This document shows positions 34,966-43,403 of a stretch of 64,000 bases of DNA, in pieces (positions within the stretch are counted from its first letter, which is position 1; each line of letters opens with the position of its first letter). A program made the position numbers and the translations under genes. A model generated the notes under the pieces. It saw only the letters and a list, made by a program, of their open reading frames with translations. It did no database searches and was not told the origin of the DNA. Source of the stretch: Acidobacteriota bacterium. GTDB taxonomy: Bacteria; Acidobacteriota; Terriglobia; Acidiferrales; UBA7541. The stretch is taken from NCBI GenBank assembly GCA_003223215.1, contig QHYH01000082.1, positions 1-64,000 of the forward strand. The letters run 5' to 3'.

Positions 34966-34991
34966 CAAAGTATTGCGTTTGTCAAACGCAA
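34966..34991 (-). repeat. Right inverted-repeat half and adjoining palindrome
   Basis: CAAAGTATTGCGTTT (34966-34980) pairs with 34313-34327. It overlaps a local palindrome TTGCGTTT-GTC-AAACGCAA (34973-34991). The 8-mer TTGCGTTT/AAACGCAA also occurs at 34338-34345, giving four boxes around the gene, as expected for recombinase binding sites. Confidence 0.7.
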
Positions 34992-35009
34992 AGTTTGACC
35001 ATCCCGCAA

Positions 35010-35339
35010 GGAATCGGCACCGCAGCGTCAAGGCAAGAGGCCTAATCGAACGCGTTACCGGAAACGGATGGACGCGCGTAGAGAAAAATGTTTTGGAAAT
35101 TAAATTGCTCCCCCAGCAATAGGACTTCAAAGCCGACACCCGGGCGGGACTGCCGGTAGGGCGGGAGCCCCAGCCGTCAGGTTCTTGGACTTCAGCAGCG
35201 CGTAGTTCTCGAGAGTTTTTCAAAAAGTTGACCGGGCAATTTTCCCCGGATGGGACCCAAGAGGGGGGCGGCATCTTAGAAAAAGTTTGTTTCGGAAACA
35301 GGAAAAAAGGAAACCCCGTACGCGGGGACCGGGGAGAAT
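35010..35339. other. Divergent intergenic region
   Basis: This lies between the minus-strand recombinase and the plus-strand packaging region. No gene is seen. It contains a short hairpin (CCCCGT-ACG-CGGGG near 35315) and should hold promoters for both directions. Confidence 0.4.
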
Positions 35340-35414
35340 ATGATGGAAGCAGCAGAACAGTATCAACGCGATATCGCGAGATTGGACGCTATCGAAGTAC
35401 TGACGAAAGTATAG
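35340..35414 (+). CDS. Possible 24-residue peptide
   Basis: A short frame MMEAAEQYQRDIARLDAIEV with ccggggag upstream. Its stop TAG is the first three bases of the TAGGAGG ribosome site of the next gene, an arrangement typical of translational coupling or a leader peptide. It may be chance. Confidence 0.3.
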   Translation: MMEAAEQYQRDIARLDAIEVLTKV

Positions 35415-35423
35415 GAGGAAGCA

Positions 35424-35696
35424 ATGAATTGGCATCAAGAATCGCGCGGTATGTTCCGTACGGGAATTTTCGCCATCGTGTCACGTGCGCCCAACGGCAA
35501 GACGTTGGAAGTACTTCGCGGTCTCCCCGGCTGCGGAGACGCTTACGGCACACTGACCGACTTCCACGCTGAGTTGACCGCGATGGTTACAGAGGGTCTG
35601 ATTTATTGTGACCCGTTGAACAACGTGTATCGTGCTCGCATCACGAGTGACCAGTATTGTCGGATGACCGGAGAGTCGCCACAGAATTTAGGTTAG
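35424..35696 (+). CDS. Unknown small protein upstream of the terminase
   Basis: A 90-residue protein, starting MNWHQESRGMFRTGIFAIVS, with helical middle (TLTDFHAELTAMVTEGLIYC) and a turn-strand end (NNVYRARITSDQYCRM) that reads like a winged helix. It has an excellent TAGGAGG ribosome site. Its place just before a large terminase would suit a small terminase or regulator, but a terminator-like hairpin separates the two and I see no family match. Confidence 0.55.
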   Translation: MNWHQESRGMFRTGIFAIVSRAPNGKTLEVLRGLPGCGDAYGTLTDFHAELTAMVTEGLIYCDPLNNVYRARITSDQYCRMTGESPQNLG

Positions 35697-35734
35697 TTTA
35701 AGGACTCGTAGGTAGAGCGTCGCAAGCAAGGAGA

Positions 35735-35764
35735 GCCGCCCCGATGTTTGGGGCGGTTTCCATT
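35735..35764 (+). terminator. Rho-independent terminator-like hairpin
   Basis: The stem CCGCCCC-gatgttt-GGGGCGG (35736-35756) is followed by TTTCCATTT. It sits between the 90-residue gene and the terminase, so the terminase may have its own promoter or depend on read-through. Confidence 0.65.
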
Positions 35765-35798
35765 TAGCAACACAAATTCAACCCAATAGGGAGAAAGG

Positions 35799-38111
35799 AT
35801 GATGGCAGACGAAGTAGTAGGCACCGCGTGGGTGCCGCAGGAAGGAGTGTCGCTAGAGCCTGCGCCGCAAGAAGACTTGGCAGCAATTGCTGCGCGCGAG
35901 GCCGAACTCATAGCCAGCGCAAGGAAGAAGCGTTACGCCAAGGACAGAACCGAAGCGGAGACCAAGACTTTCAAGAAGTACCAAACAGCCAAGCAACACC
36001 AGACCCGAGCCCGCAAAGCCGCGAGGAAAGAAACGTTCAATTCCGCCTACGACGGCGCAGCAGTTTCCAAGGCGGATGCTAAGCAGATTTTAAGTGAACG
36101 CCAGATACAGCACCCGCATGTGCTCGCTACGTGCGTAGCCTTAGCGGAAGCAGCGGCAAAGCATTTCAAGATTCCGTTCAACGCTCATTTGCTGCGCTGT
36201 GGTCTCCGCGACACGCTTCAAGCCATCGAAAAGAAGCAGGATGCGGAACCTGTAAACATTCCGCCCGAGGTAATCGACGCCGAGGTTATCCATCACACCG
36301 ATGCATACGCCCTTTGGGATTACGGCTTCTGGCGTCAGCCGGACGTAACGTTTGAACAATGGCTCCAAGACCGCCGTAAATACAAGTCATCTGCATTCGA
36401 GACGTCGAAGTTGCTTGGCAAGGAAGACTTCGGTTCAAAGCATGAAGAATGGACTGCCTTTGCTCCACGCTGGAATCCCGAAGGTCTACGCCCTAATTAC
36501 ACACAGCGCGAGGCTTTAGCGTGGCTTGACGCGCAGCGTTCCGATACCGAGGGCGACACGAAGCGATATTTGCTGGTCGCGAGTCGTAACAGCATGAAAT
36601 CGACCTTCGCGCGCATCCATGCGCTATGTCTCACGCTTATATGTCCTGATTCATCGATTCTGATTATCAGCGAAACAAACAAGTTGAGTAAGAAGGCGAT
36701 AAAAGAATTCAAGGGTTACTTGGAGTTGTTGCCGGATAACCCCACACTCTTCCAGCAATATTTTCCAGAGTACGCCGTACCCGTTGGGGATTCCGCGCAG
36801 CAAATATACGAGAATCCGCTTGCTCATCTGGGTCTTCCGCAAAGTGCCTGTGAATCCAGTTCCATGGAGTCTGCGAATACCGGCTCGCGATTTTGGTACG
36901 CCATCTTTGACGACCCCATTTCTCGGGATAACGGAACATCGAACGAGGAGCAAAAGGCTGCAGCATTATCAAAATTTGGTTCGATTTCCCGTCTCCGTGA
37001 ACCGGCGGGATACATTTTGAACATACAAACTCCGTGGGTCCCCGGTGATTTAGGGGACACGATGATTGAGCGTAATAAGCAGGATGCGGAACACCCGCTA
37101 GCGGTTCGCATAGACCCGGTGTTTGAGGTCAAGCCGGAAGCGCGTCGTAAGGCATTACTCGACTTGACCGAAGACGATGTTGTTTTGAACTTCCTGCCAA
37201 AGTTGAATTGGAGATTCGTCAGAGACGAGATGCGTAGTCCGGAAGGCATCACCTTCTTCAAGACGCAATATCTCTGCCAGTGGGTAGAAGAAGAGGATGG
37301 TCTGAAGTGCCAATTTGACCACGATGAATTATGGGCACGTGTTCGCCCGTCGGCATTTTTCGGCGACTCTTCGGTTGCCCAGACTTGGATGGTTCTCGAC
37401 AGGGCATACGGAACGGGTAAGTATTGCGATTTGTCGGCTTTGATTGTCGGCAAGATACAGCCGGTTGAAGGACGTGACGCCCTCGTCATTTCCCATTGTT
37501 TCATGGAAAGGCTCAAGGAAAGTGACCTGGTAAAGAAGATTGTAGACCTTATCGCAGCGCATCATCCCCAACTGTTCATCGCGGAGCGTGATAAATCGTG
37601 GGAGGCACTATGGCAGGCGATTATTCGCGGGTGCGGTTTGAAAAGCATTCCGTGCCCGTCGTTCCGCTGGATAAATATAGATAACACCGAACGCGCGTTT
37701 GCCCGTCGTGCCAAGGCTATGGAACTTCCGATTTCGGACGGTCGTTTGTGGTTTGCAAATGCTTATCCGCAACTCGAGCAACTCTTGCTCCAACTGGAAC
37801 GCTTCGACGGACGCAAGCGTTCCGGCTCGTCGCTTGGCTCAAAAGACGACGGAGTTGCCGCCCTCTCGCTTTTGTGGCAGGAGGCGCGAATGCTGCATCA
37901 AGTAACCGAGGTTGAAAGCCCGGAAGACGCGGAACGAAGAAGAATGTTGGAGGAAGACGAGGAGAGAGCCGCTCGCCGACGCTTCTTTTACAACCGTATG
38001 TTCAACGACTCGTACGTACCACCACCCACGCCCGAGGCGACGGAACCATCCAAGCCTGCTGACCCGCGTTTGCTCATCTTCGGGCGGAACGGGCGAATAT
38101 TTCGAATGTAG
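35799..38111 (+). CDS. Large terminase subunit (packaging ATPase-nuclease), with N-terminal extension
   Basis: A 770-residue protein. Residues 1-220 are a charged, largely helical extension not seen in typical terminases. The ATPase core has Walker A-like ASRNSMKST at 261-269 (the form common in terminases) and Walker B WYAIFDD at 366-372. The C-terminal RNase H-like nuclease domain shows MVLDRAYGTG (first metal Asp, about 533), LFIAERDKSW and a late acidic SKDDGVAALSLLW. It cuts and pumps DNA into a viral procapsid. Tandem ATGs follow gggagaaagg. No portal or capsid gene follows, so it may act with a helper phage's procapsid. Confidence 0.85.
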   Translation: MMADEVVGTAWVPQEGVSLEPAPQEDLAAIAAREAELIASARKKRYAKDRTEAETKTFKKYQTAKQHQTRARKAARKETFNSAYDGAAVSKADAKQILSERQIQHPHVLATCVALAEAAAKHFKIPFNAHLLRCGLRDTLQAIEKKQDAEPVNIPPEVIDAEVIHHTDAYALWDYGFWRQPDVTFEQWLQDRRKYKSSAFETSKLLGKEDFGSKHEEWTAFAPRWNPEGLRPNYTQREALAWLDAQRSDTEGDTKRYLLVASRNSMKSTFARIHALCLTLICPDSSILIISETNKLSKKAIKEFKGYLELLPDNPTLFQQYFPEYAVPVGDSAQQIYENPLAHLGLPQSACESSSMESANTGSRFWYAIFDDPISRDNGTSNEEQKAAALSKFGSISRLREPAGYILNIQTPWVPGDLGDTMIERNKQDAEHPLAVRIDPVFEVKPEARRKALLDLTEDDVVLNFLPKLNWRFVRDEMRSPEGITFFKTQYLCQWVEEEDGLKCQFDHDELWARVRPSAFFGDSSVAQTWMVLDRAYGTGKYCDLSALIVGKIQPVEGRDALVISHCFMERLKESDLVKKIVDLIAAHHPQLFIAERDKSWEALWQAIIRGCGLKSIPCPSFRWINIDNTERAFARRAKAMELPISDGRLWFANAYPQLEQLLLQLERFDGRKRSGSSLGSKDDGVAALSLLWQEARMLHQVTEVESPEDAERRRMLEEDEERAARRRFFYNRMFNDSYVPPPTPEATEPSKPADPRLLIFGRNGRIFRM

Positions 38112-38119
38112 GAGGATAC

Positions 38120-38305
38120 ATGATTTTATTTTGTGTTTTATGCGAAAACCTCGTGGATGTTTCGGCAATGCAACTTGTCAAGGATTTCCGAGGGCATGGT
38201 AAGGCAAGCAGGGCATGTTTCCTTGACCGAAAAAATGGATTGTCACACGTCGTGTTAAATGAAGAAGCCTCCAAGAAATTCCAGGAGTCGAAGGAGAGAG
38301 AATGA
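38120..38305 (+). CDS. Small unknown protein with a CxxC motif
   Basis: A 61-residue protein beginning MILFCVLCENLVDVSAMQLV, with a TAGGAGG site 5 bp upstream. Its stop overlaps the next start (ATGA), so it is coupled to it. One CxxC and a basic middle (KDFRGHGKASRACFL) could mean a zinc-stabilised fold. The function is unknown. Confidence 0.55.
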   Translation: MILFCVLCENLVDVSAMQLVKDFRGHGKASRACFLDRKNGLSHVVLNEEASKKFQESKERE

Positions 38306-38910
38306 AAACAGCAGCAGATTTGAACCAAGATCGCGCTGCCGTCGCGCACGCGGCGCGCATCGAGCGCGGCATACGTGAAGTTTACGCCGCGTTCCCCGAC
38401 CTTTGTGTCAACGACGCCAATTCGAACATGATTCGACACTGGTGTTCTCAGTTCAGCGGAGTGCAGGATGCCGTCCCGTCGGTTCCGTTATTCCGTGCCG
38501 CCAGGGATGCGAACCGGGAAGAGTGGCGCAAGACATTCGTGTTGAAGCCGATTGCCGACCAGATAAACGGACTGATTGACGAAATCGTCGGAATGCTTCG
38601 TACGCACGGAAGCCATTCGGAGAAGTCACTTGCCGCTAAAAAGCAGAATCAACTTTCGTGTTTCTCGCGACAACAACTGCTCGATTATCGCGACCAGTTA
38701 CGACTGAAGCAGGAATTTAACCGGTTGCCCGCCTCAGACTTGAAGCAAAAATTGGCAAGGTTCCGCGAATCGGAGGCAAGGATGGCGTCGAATGCTTTGC
38801 CGGAGGAATGGTCCGCGTCGAGGTTAAAGGGCAATGTTGAACTTTTGAAGCATGCCTGCCGCAGGTTTGGCGTCGAAGCCGTAAACGCCCGACTTCGAGG
38901 GGAAAGTTAA
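38302..38910 (+). CDS. Unknown helical protein
   Basis: A 202-residue protein, mostly alpha-helical, with basic stretches (RQQLLDYRDQLRLKQEFNRL, LKQKLARFRESEARM). It overlaps the previous gene by 4 bp and has GGAGAG upstream. Size and position after the terminase might suggest a scaffold or packaging factor, but nothing in the sequence proves it. Confidence 0.55.
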   Translation: MKTAADLNQDRAAVAHAARIERGIREVYAAFPDLCVNDANSNMIRHWCSQFSGVQDAVPSVPLFRAARDANREEWRKTFVLKPIADQINGLIDEIVGMLRTHGSHSEKSLAAKKQNQLSCFSRQQLLDYRDQLRLKQEFNRLPASDLKQKLARFRESEARMASNALPEEWSASRLKGNVELLKHACRRFGVEAVNARLRGES

Positions 38911-39274
38911 CAAAAGTTTTGAACAGCGGAGATTCGGCGACCTCGACAGTCGCTCGGTTCCATACTGTTTAACAGGTTGCATCGGGTTGGGTGCCAATAT
39001 CTCGCACTCATGTCGAACCGGTGTATGCCCTGACAGTCGTATACGCTCCTGAAATGGAAATCGTGTGTGTACAGCGCGGTGGACCGAAGGACCAATGTAT
39101 ACGGCGGTGAAATCAAGCACCAGGAGAATCGCGGAGACCGCAAGTTTCCGAGAACGATGACCGACGCAGGTCAGCACTTTCTAATCCTTCGACAAGATTG
39201 GTAAGCATGCTGAGCGCGTTCTAGTCGCTATCGGAAGCGAGTAGTCTCCGCGCCCTGAATCTAAGGAGACTCAA
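38911..39274. other. Intergenic region inside the late gene row
   Basis: No gene or tRNA is recognised in this 364 bp. The only clear signal is the taaggagactcaa ribosome site of the next gene at its right end. Confidence 0.4.
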
Positions 39275-39883
39275 ATGACAGTGGAAACAGCAGTACAGCC
39301 AGACCTTCGCCCCGCGAATATGTTTGCCTCGCAGCGCGAATATATCGAGGCGGCTTTTGCGGAGTTGAACCGCAGGTTGGCACCGGCACGGCTCGCGAAC
39401 CACAGCCTCAACGGTTCACTTCTATTCGCGAATCAGAACGTAGCGGGGAGCAACCCACAAAATGTTGGAGAACTCGCCGACCTGCTCGAACGCGCGATTA
39501 AGAGCGTCGTTTACGAAGGCAAGTTGATTTGGGACGTCAAGCCGAAGACGCTGGTCGGACCGAACAATCCTGCAAAACAAATATCAGCCGCCGAGTCCGA
39601 GGAGCAGTTCGGCAAATGGCAGAAAGACGCCGAGGCTAAGGCTAAGCACGACAAAGAACAAGCCGCAGCCGAGAAACGGGTTGCCGCGTTAATCGCAGCC
39701 TTCACGCCTACTAAAAACGGTCGGCTGGACTACCCACTGATTGAGAAGGTGAACGCGCGCCATCGTGGCTGGTTCGAAGATGCAAAGAAGGACGGCAAGG
39801 ATTTGCTGAAAGTGGAAGAACAGATTCGCCGCGACCAGCAAGTCACCTATGACCGCGTTGAACGCGATTCGTGGAAGATGTAA
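39275..39883 (+). CDS. Unknown Lys/Ala-rich protein
   Basis: A 202-residue protein. Ordered N-terminal part (ANMFASQREYIEAAFAELNRRL), then a strongly charged helical segment near residues 105-140 (FGKWQKDAEAKAKHDKEQAA, likely coiled coil), then a C-terminal part starting LDYPLIEKVNARHRGWFEDA. The ribosome site is taaggagactcaaATG. No family is recognised; it could be a structural or DNA-binding component. Confidence 0.55.
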   Translation: MTVETAVQPDLRPANMFASQREYIEAAFAELNRRLAPARLANHSLNGSLLFANQNVAGSNPQNVGELADLLERAIKSVVYEGKLIWDVKPKTLVGPNNPAKQISAAESEEQFGKWQKDAEAKAKHDKEQAAAEKRVAALIAAFTPTKNGRLDYPLIEKVNARHRGWFEDAKKDGKDLLKVEEQIRRDQQVTYDRVERDSWKM

Positions 39884-39894
39884 GGAGACCGAAT

Positions 39895-40560
39895 ATGACA
39901 CGCATGCGATTTTCTGACTTCAAGGCAATGTACCAGAGCCCCTTCAACGACCTCTATCACGCCCTGCTAGGAGCAGGCGCAAAAACCGAGCCCGGAAATG
40001 TCGTTATAGGTTTGAACGTAGACCGCTTGAAGGAGGCATTCCAGCGCAGATGGCAAGAATTTGTGCGCCTTAATCCCGATAAAATCCTCGGCGAGCCAGC
40101 ATCTGACCCGGAACTGGATGCGGTGACAAATCCAGACCCGACACCAGTTGCACCGGTCAAGCCGGTCGTAACCAAGCAAACGCTCAACAAAATGGACCGG
40201 GACATTAAGGACTTGGAAGAAGCCCAAGTGCGGTTCCGATATTGGCAAAGTCAGGGGCTTCTCAATACGACTGAAAATTCGTTGCTAATCGAGTCGTGGC
40301 TGGCAACGCAAGAGGGCGACCATTATTCAGCGGCGGGGCTAGACCGTTGTATCACGGCTAATCGTGCGGCACTTATGTGGTACGTACCGCCGGTTATTGA
40401 ACGTCTGAGGAACGGCGACGAGCGCATGCCATTGACCGCGCGCCCAAGTGCCCGTTGGACGAAAGCACAACTTCAAGATTGGGACGCCCGTAGATTGGCG
40501 GCAATAAGTGCCGAACGTCGAAAGAAAAATACGGAGTTAGCGAAATCCCTCGCTGTTTAA
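39895..40560 (+). CDS. Unknown protein
   Basis: A 221-residue protein with a proline-rich hinge near residue 80-95 (NPDPTPVAPVKPV) between two helical parts (FSDFKAMYQSPFNDLYHALL and LEEAQVRFRYWQSQGLL). The start at 39895 has a taaggagaccgaat site; the frame is open a little further upstream without a ribosome site. No function can be assigned. Confidence 0.55.
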   Translation: MTRMRFSDFKAMYQSPFNDLYHALLGAGAKTEPGNVVIGLNVDRLKEAFQRRWQEFVRLNPDKILGEPASDPELDAVTNPDPTPVAPVKPVVTKQTLNKMDRDIKDLEEAQVRFRYWQSQGLLNTTENSLLIESWLATQEGDHYSAAGLDRCITANRAALMWYVPPVIERLRNGDERMPLTARPSARWTKAQLQDWDARRLAAISAERRKKNTELAKSLAV

Positions 40561-40758
40561 TTTCATCAACAACAGTTTCTTTGGCGCGCTTGCGCGTCGA
40601 AGGATGAAGACCTGCTGCATGCTCATTTGGGTGATGGGAGTGTGGCGGGTCTTCTGTTTCAAAAGAGATGAAGATTGGAAAGGTTTCCCGACAACGTCGG
40701 GGAAGCGTCGAACTATAGCGGCGCAAGCAGTACCCCGCACAGCGGGGAAGGAAAACTC

Positions 40759-40956
40759 ATGAGTCACAAAAGTAAGAACGGTCAGAATCCTACAAAGGAT
40801 TCGATTCCGAAGAAGGGCGGTAATCCGCCACACGTTGTCAATCCCGAACAAGGTGCGCACGACATTCCTGTGCCAACCGTTGTTCGCGAAGGGGATGGAT
40901 TCCACAGCGGGAGACCGACACCGAAGCCGACCCCGCACCGTGATTTGGATAGGTAA
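40759..40956 (+). CDS. Small proline-rich, probably disordered protein
   Basis: A 65-residue protein of low complexity (MSHKSKNGQNPTKDSIPKKG, then TPKPTPHRDLDR) with ggaaggaaaactc upstream. It is rich in Pro, Gly, Lys and His and unlikely to fold alone. A 52-codon frame at 40604-40762 overlaps its start and may be a coupled leader; I consider that one doubtful. Confidence 0.45.
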   Translation: MSHKSKNGQNPTKDSIPKKGGNPPHVVNPEQGAHDIPVPTVVREGDGFHSGRPTPKPTPHRDLDR

Positions 40957-41026
40957 AACTTCACATCAACACTAACCTGGCGGCATGTGCATCCATGTGC
41001 CGCCAAATTTATTTCAGGAGACTAGA

Positions 41027-41671
41027 ATGCCCAATTTTGAAGAGACATCCGACCTTGCAAAACAGGTCCGCAAAATGAGTATTCGCAATGCCATCAATCT
41101 TCTCGCCGATGTTTTGCAAGAGCGGCAAGAAATGGAGCGTGGTGAGCCCGGACCTCAAGGTGTCTCAGGAAAAGATTCAACCGTTCCCGGACCAGAAGGA
41201 AAATCTGGACGAGATTCCACTGTTCCAGGTCCACAAGGTGTTCCGGGGGAAAACGGAAGAGACGCGACAATTTCTATCGGCACTGTTACCTCAGGTCCCG
41301 CATCCGTAACGGTGCGTGTCGAAAATGGCGCGCATGTTTTGGACTTCGTCCTTCCACAAGGCAAGACTGGGGCATCCGGGGAAACGGTGGTTGGACCGAA
41401 AGGCGAGCCCGGAGCACCGGGTAAAGACGGGGTCACGCTCGCCGAAGTTGCCAAGTCCATCGACGACATTCTCGCCATTTTGTCTCGCGTAAGCGAGGTC
41501 CGCCAGTTACTGGGAGAGTCGGGCGCGGACGTGGTGCAACAATTGGTCGACGTAAAGAATCAGGTTTTTGTCATAGCATCCGACCCGCGTTATGCACGAA
41601 CAGACGCGCACAGAACGGAAATCGTCCGAAGAATCACGCAGCACTACACCAAGCCAAGCAAGTACGACTAA
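41027..41671 (+). CDS. Collagen-like repeat protein
   Basis: A 214-residue protein. Residues about 40-78 hold interrupted Gly-X-Y triplets (EPGPQGVSGKDSTVPGPEGK, then SGRDSTVPGPQGVPGENGRD). A strand-rich insert follows (ISIGTVTSGPASVTVRVENGAHV, LDFVLPQG), then more Gly-X-Y (KTGASGE, GPKGEPGAPGKDG) and a helical C-terminus (VAKSIDDILAILSRVSEVRQLL). Collagen-like segments with this IGTV insert are typical of phage tail fibres and other virion surface proteins, where they form trimers. It is short for a fibre. The ribosome site is caggagactagaATG. Confidence 0.75.
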   Translation: MPNFEETSDLAKQVRKMSIRNAINLLADVLQERQEMERGEPGPQGVSGKDSTVPGPEGKSGRDSTVPGPQGVPGENGRDATISIGTVTSGPASVTVRVENGAHVLDFVLPQGKTGASGETVVGPKGEPGAPGKDGVTLAEVAKSIDDILAILSRVSEVRQLLGESGADVVQQLVDVKNQVFVIASDPRYARTDAHRTEIVRRITQHYTKPSKYD

Positions 41672-41690
41672 AAGTGAGTAGGAGATTCAA

Positions 41691-42080
41691 ATGAAAAGAT
41701 TTTCACAGCAGGACGTAGCGGAGTCCGAGCACAAGTACACATACGCGGACTTCACGAGCGAGCCCACGGAGTTTCAATTGCCAGAAGGTGCCCCGTATAG
41801 AGACCGAGTCGCCGTGCTGGAGAAAAAAGTCGGTGAATTGGAGGCAACGGTTGCGTATCTTAAAGCCGACGCCAAGAGCGTTGATGACTTTTTTCGAGCG
41901 CGTATCGGTCACTTGGTAGGCGAGTTCGTCGAGCGTTGCAGGGAAGCGACGCCGCCTATCGTCGAGATTCAGCAAGCGGTTGAAGAGATGTTCCATCGGG
42001 AAGCGAACGGGTTGGCTCAAGCAATTTTCAAAACGCTAGTGGCGAAAATTCAGCCATACGCATTGAAAGCGCAATCGTAA
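41691..42080 (+). CDS. Unknown coiled-coil protein
   Basis: A 129-residue protein: an ordered N-terminus (KRFSQQDVAESEHKYTYADF), a coiled coil near residues 40-62 (RVAVLEKKVGELEATVAYLK), then a helical C-terminus (IVEIQQAVEEMFHREANGLA). It has a taggagattcaa ribosome site and lies 17 bp after the collagen-like gene, so the two probably work together, for example as a trimeric fibre and its base; this is inference from spacing. Confidence 0.55.
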   Translation: MKRFSQQDVAESEHKYTYADFTSEPTEFQLPEGAPYRDRVAVLEKKVGELEATVAYLKADAKSVDDFFRARIGHLVGEFVERCREATPPIVEIQQAVEEMFHREANGLAQAIFKTLVAKIQPYALKAQS

Positions 42081-42143
42081 CGAAAAAGATTCTTCCCGGC
42101 GGGCTGCGGCCTATCGCAATAACCAAGGCATAAGATGGAAGAA

Positions 42144-42803
42144 CTACGCCATCAACTCTCCCTCAAAGTCCGTAAGCAACTGAAGGTGATCGTCTGTTTG
42201 AAGTGGTGCTCTAGAAAAGTATTTATGCTGGTCTCTGTCAGTGTTTAGCTTTCTCTCAAAGTGAAAAGCTGCTACAGCCAAAGGAGGAAACGATTGTCTC
42301 GGCCAGAAACTGACACCGCCAAACTCAAAATCAAAAGGTCCGTTGCTGGAAGTAGCTTGTGCAATTTTAGTTGCAAACTTCTCGAAACCAGGGTTAGCAA
42401 AATGTTTCAAGGAAAAGACGTTTAACTCGCTGAGGTAAAGTCTTTTCCGAATCATTTCTGGTCTAAAATTGAGACTAAATTCCGCAGAAGCCGAGATTAG
42501 CACGTCTTCTAGGAAACGGTCGGTGTCCCGGGTCGAGGACTGAGTGTTTGCCATCAGTCCGTCGTTATAAATCTTGAGTTCAACATGCACGAAAATCTCT
42601 TCCTTTGCTTGGTATTGCCCATTTGAAAAGACGAAGGCTTTCGTATCATCTACATCTGTCAAAGAGGAAGGGACTTTCTGAAAATCATAAGCTTCCTTGA
42701 GCCATTCAAACAAGTCAGGGAATAGGGCCTTGCCACGGGGATTGAGCTCCGCAATGTCAAAGAGCCAGACTGACCTAGCCGTGATAACATTTAGAAGCTG
42801 CAT
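42144..42803 (-). CDS. Unknown third gene of the toxin-antitoxin operon
   Basis: A 219-residue protein, not recognised. It opens QLLNVITARSVWLFDIAELN, with conserved-looking GKALFPDLFEWLKEAYDFQK and a C-terminal FWPRQSFPPLAVAAFHFERK. It starts 3 bp after the antitoxin-like gene stops, so the three genes form one operon (toxin, HTH, this gene). It could be a chaperone, a modulator of the pair or an effector. Base composition is visibly more AT-rich than the chromosome. Confidence 0.65.
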   Translation of the reverse strand: MQLLNVITARSVWLFDIAELNPRGKALFPDLFEWLKEAYDFQKVPSSLTDVDDTKAFVFSNGQYQAKEEIFVHVELKIYNDGLMANTQSSTRDTDRFLEDVLISASAEFSLNFRPEMIRKRLYLSELNVFSLKHFANPGFEKFATKIAQATSSNGPFDFEFGGVSFWPRQSFPPLAVAAFHFERKLNTDRDQHKYFSRAPLQTDDHLQLLTDFEGELMA

Positions 42804-42806
42804 GTC

Positions 42807-43403
42807 TTAGTCTGCCGCGTCTGCAAGAAGTGGACTCTCTTGCGCAATAGGGATGCGTCGCTGCTCTTGGCTTTGTGCTACTTGGTCCTGACTACGGGGT
42901 ACGCTTCCGAAACTAGGTTCGACTGCTCCATACTCTTGCCTGAAACTCGGGACAGCGAGAGAGGTTGTAGAAAGCCCTGGGTCGGTTAAAGGCGTGCCGG
43001 TGGCCCATGCAATTATTTGGCTAAAAGGTACGAACCGAACTACTAACGCTACATCAAAAACAGCCGCAAGTTTTTTCAGTGTGGAAATTGTTGGTTTTGT
43101 TTTTGACGAGTTTTCCAATCGGTAGACTTGATTTTGAGTCGTGCCAATCTCCTCAGCCAACTTTGGCTGACTCCACCGATTGCGGTTCCTTAGAGCGCGA
43201 ATTTGAAACGCAATTCCGTTGCTAATGTGCGATGCGACAAACTTAGCCCGTGACTCTGGACTTCTCGCCAGTCTCCTCAGAAGGGCCTTCTGGGTCCATA
43301 TTGAATTGGTGGAGTTTGGCTTCTCCATTTTGGAGTTGGCGGAGGCGTCTTTTGGCGATTGCTTTTCCATCTTTGTCATTCCTCCGTTTTTTGTTTGTGG
43401 CAT
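42807..43403 (-). CDS. XRE-family HTH antitoxin (HigA-like)
   Basis: A 198-residue protein. The helix-turn-helix is at about residues 60-115 (IRALRNRNRWSQPKLAEEIG, TTQNQVYRLENSSKTKPTIS, TLKKLAAVFDVALVVRFVPF), typical of HigA/XRE antitoxins. A long C-terminal tail (Gln/Ser/Pro-rich) follows. It overlaps the toxin gene in another frame; possible starts at 43403, 43370 or 43328 all remain inside the toxin coding sequence (overlap of at least 86 bp). It should bind the two palindromes upstream of the operon and neutralise the toxin. Confidence 0.85.
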   Translation of the reverse strand: MPQTKNGGMTKMEKQSPKDASANSKMEKPNSTNSIWTQKALLRRLARSPESRAKFVASHISNGIAFQIRALRNRNRWSQPKLAEEIGTTQNQVYRLENSSKTKPTISTLKKLAAVFDVALVVRFVPFSQIIAWATGTPLTDPGLSTTSLAVPSFRQEYGAVEPSFGSVPRSQDQVAQSQEQRRIPIAQESPLLADAAD

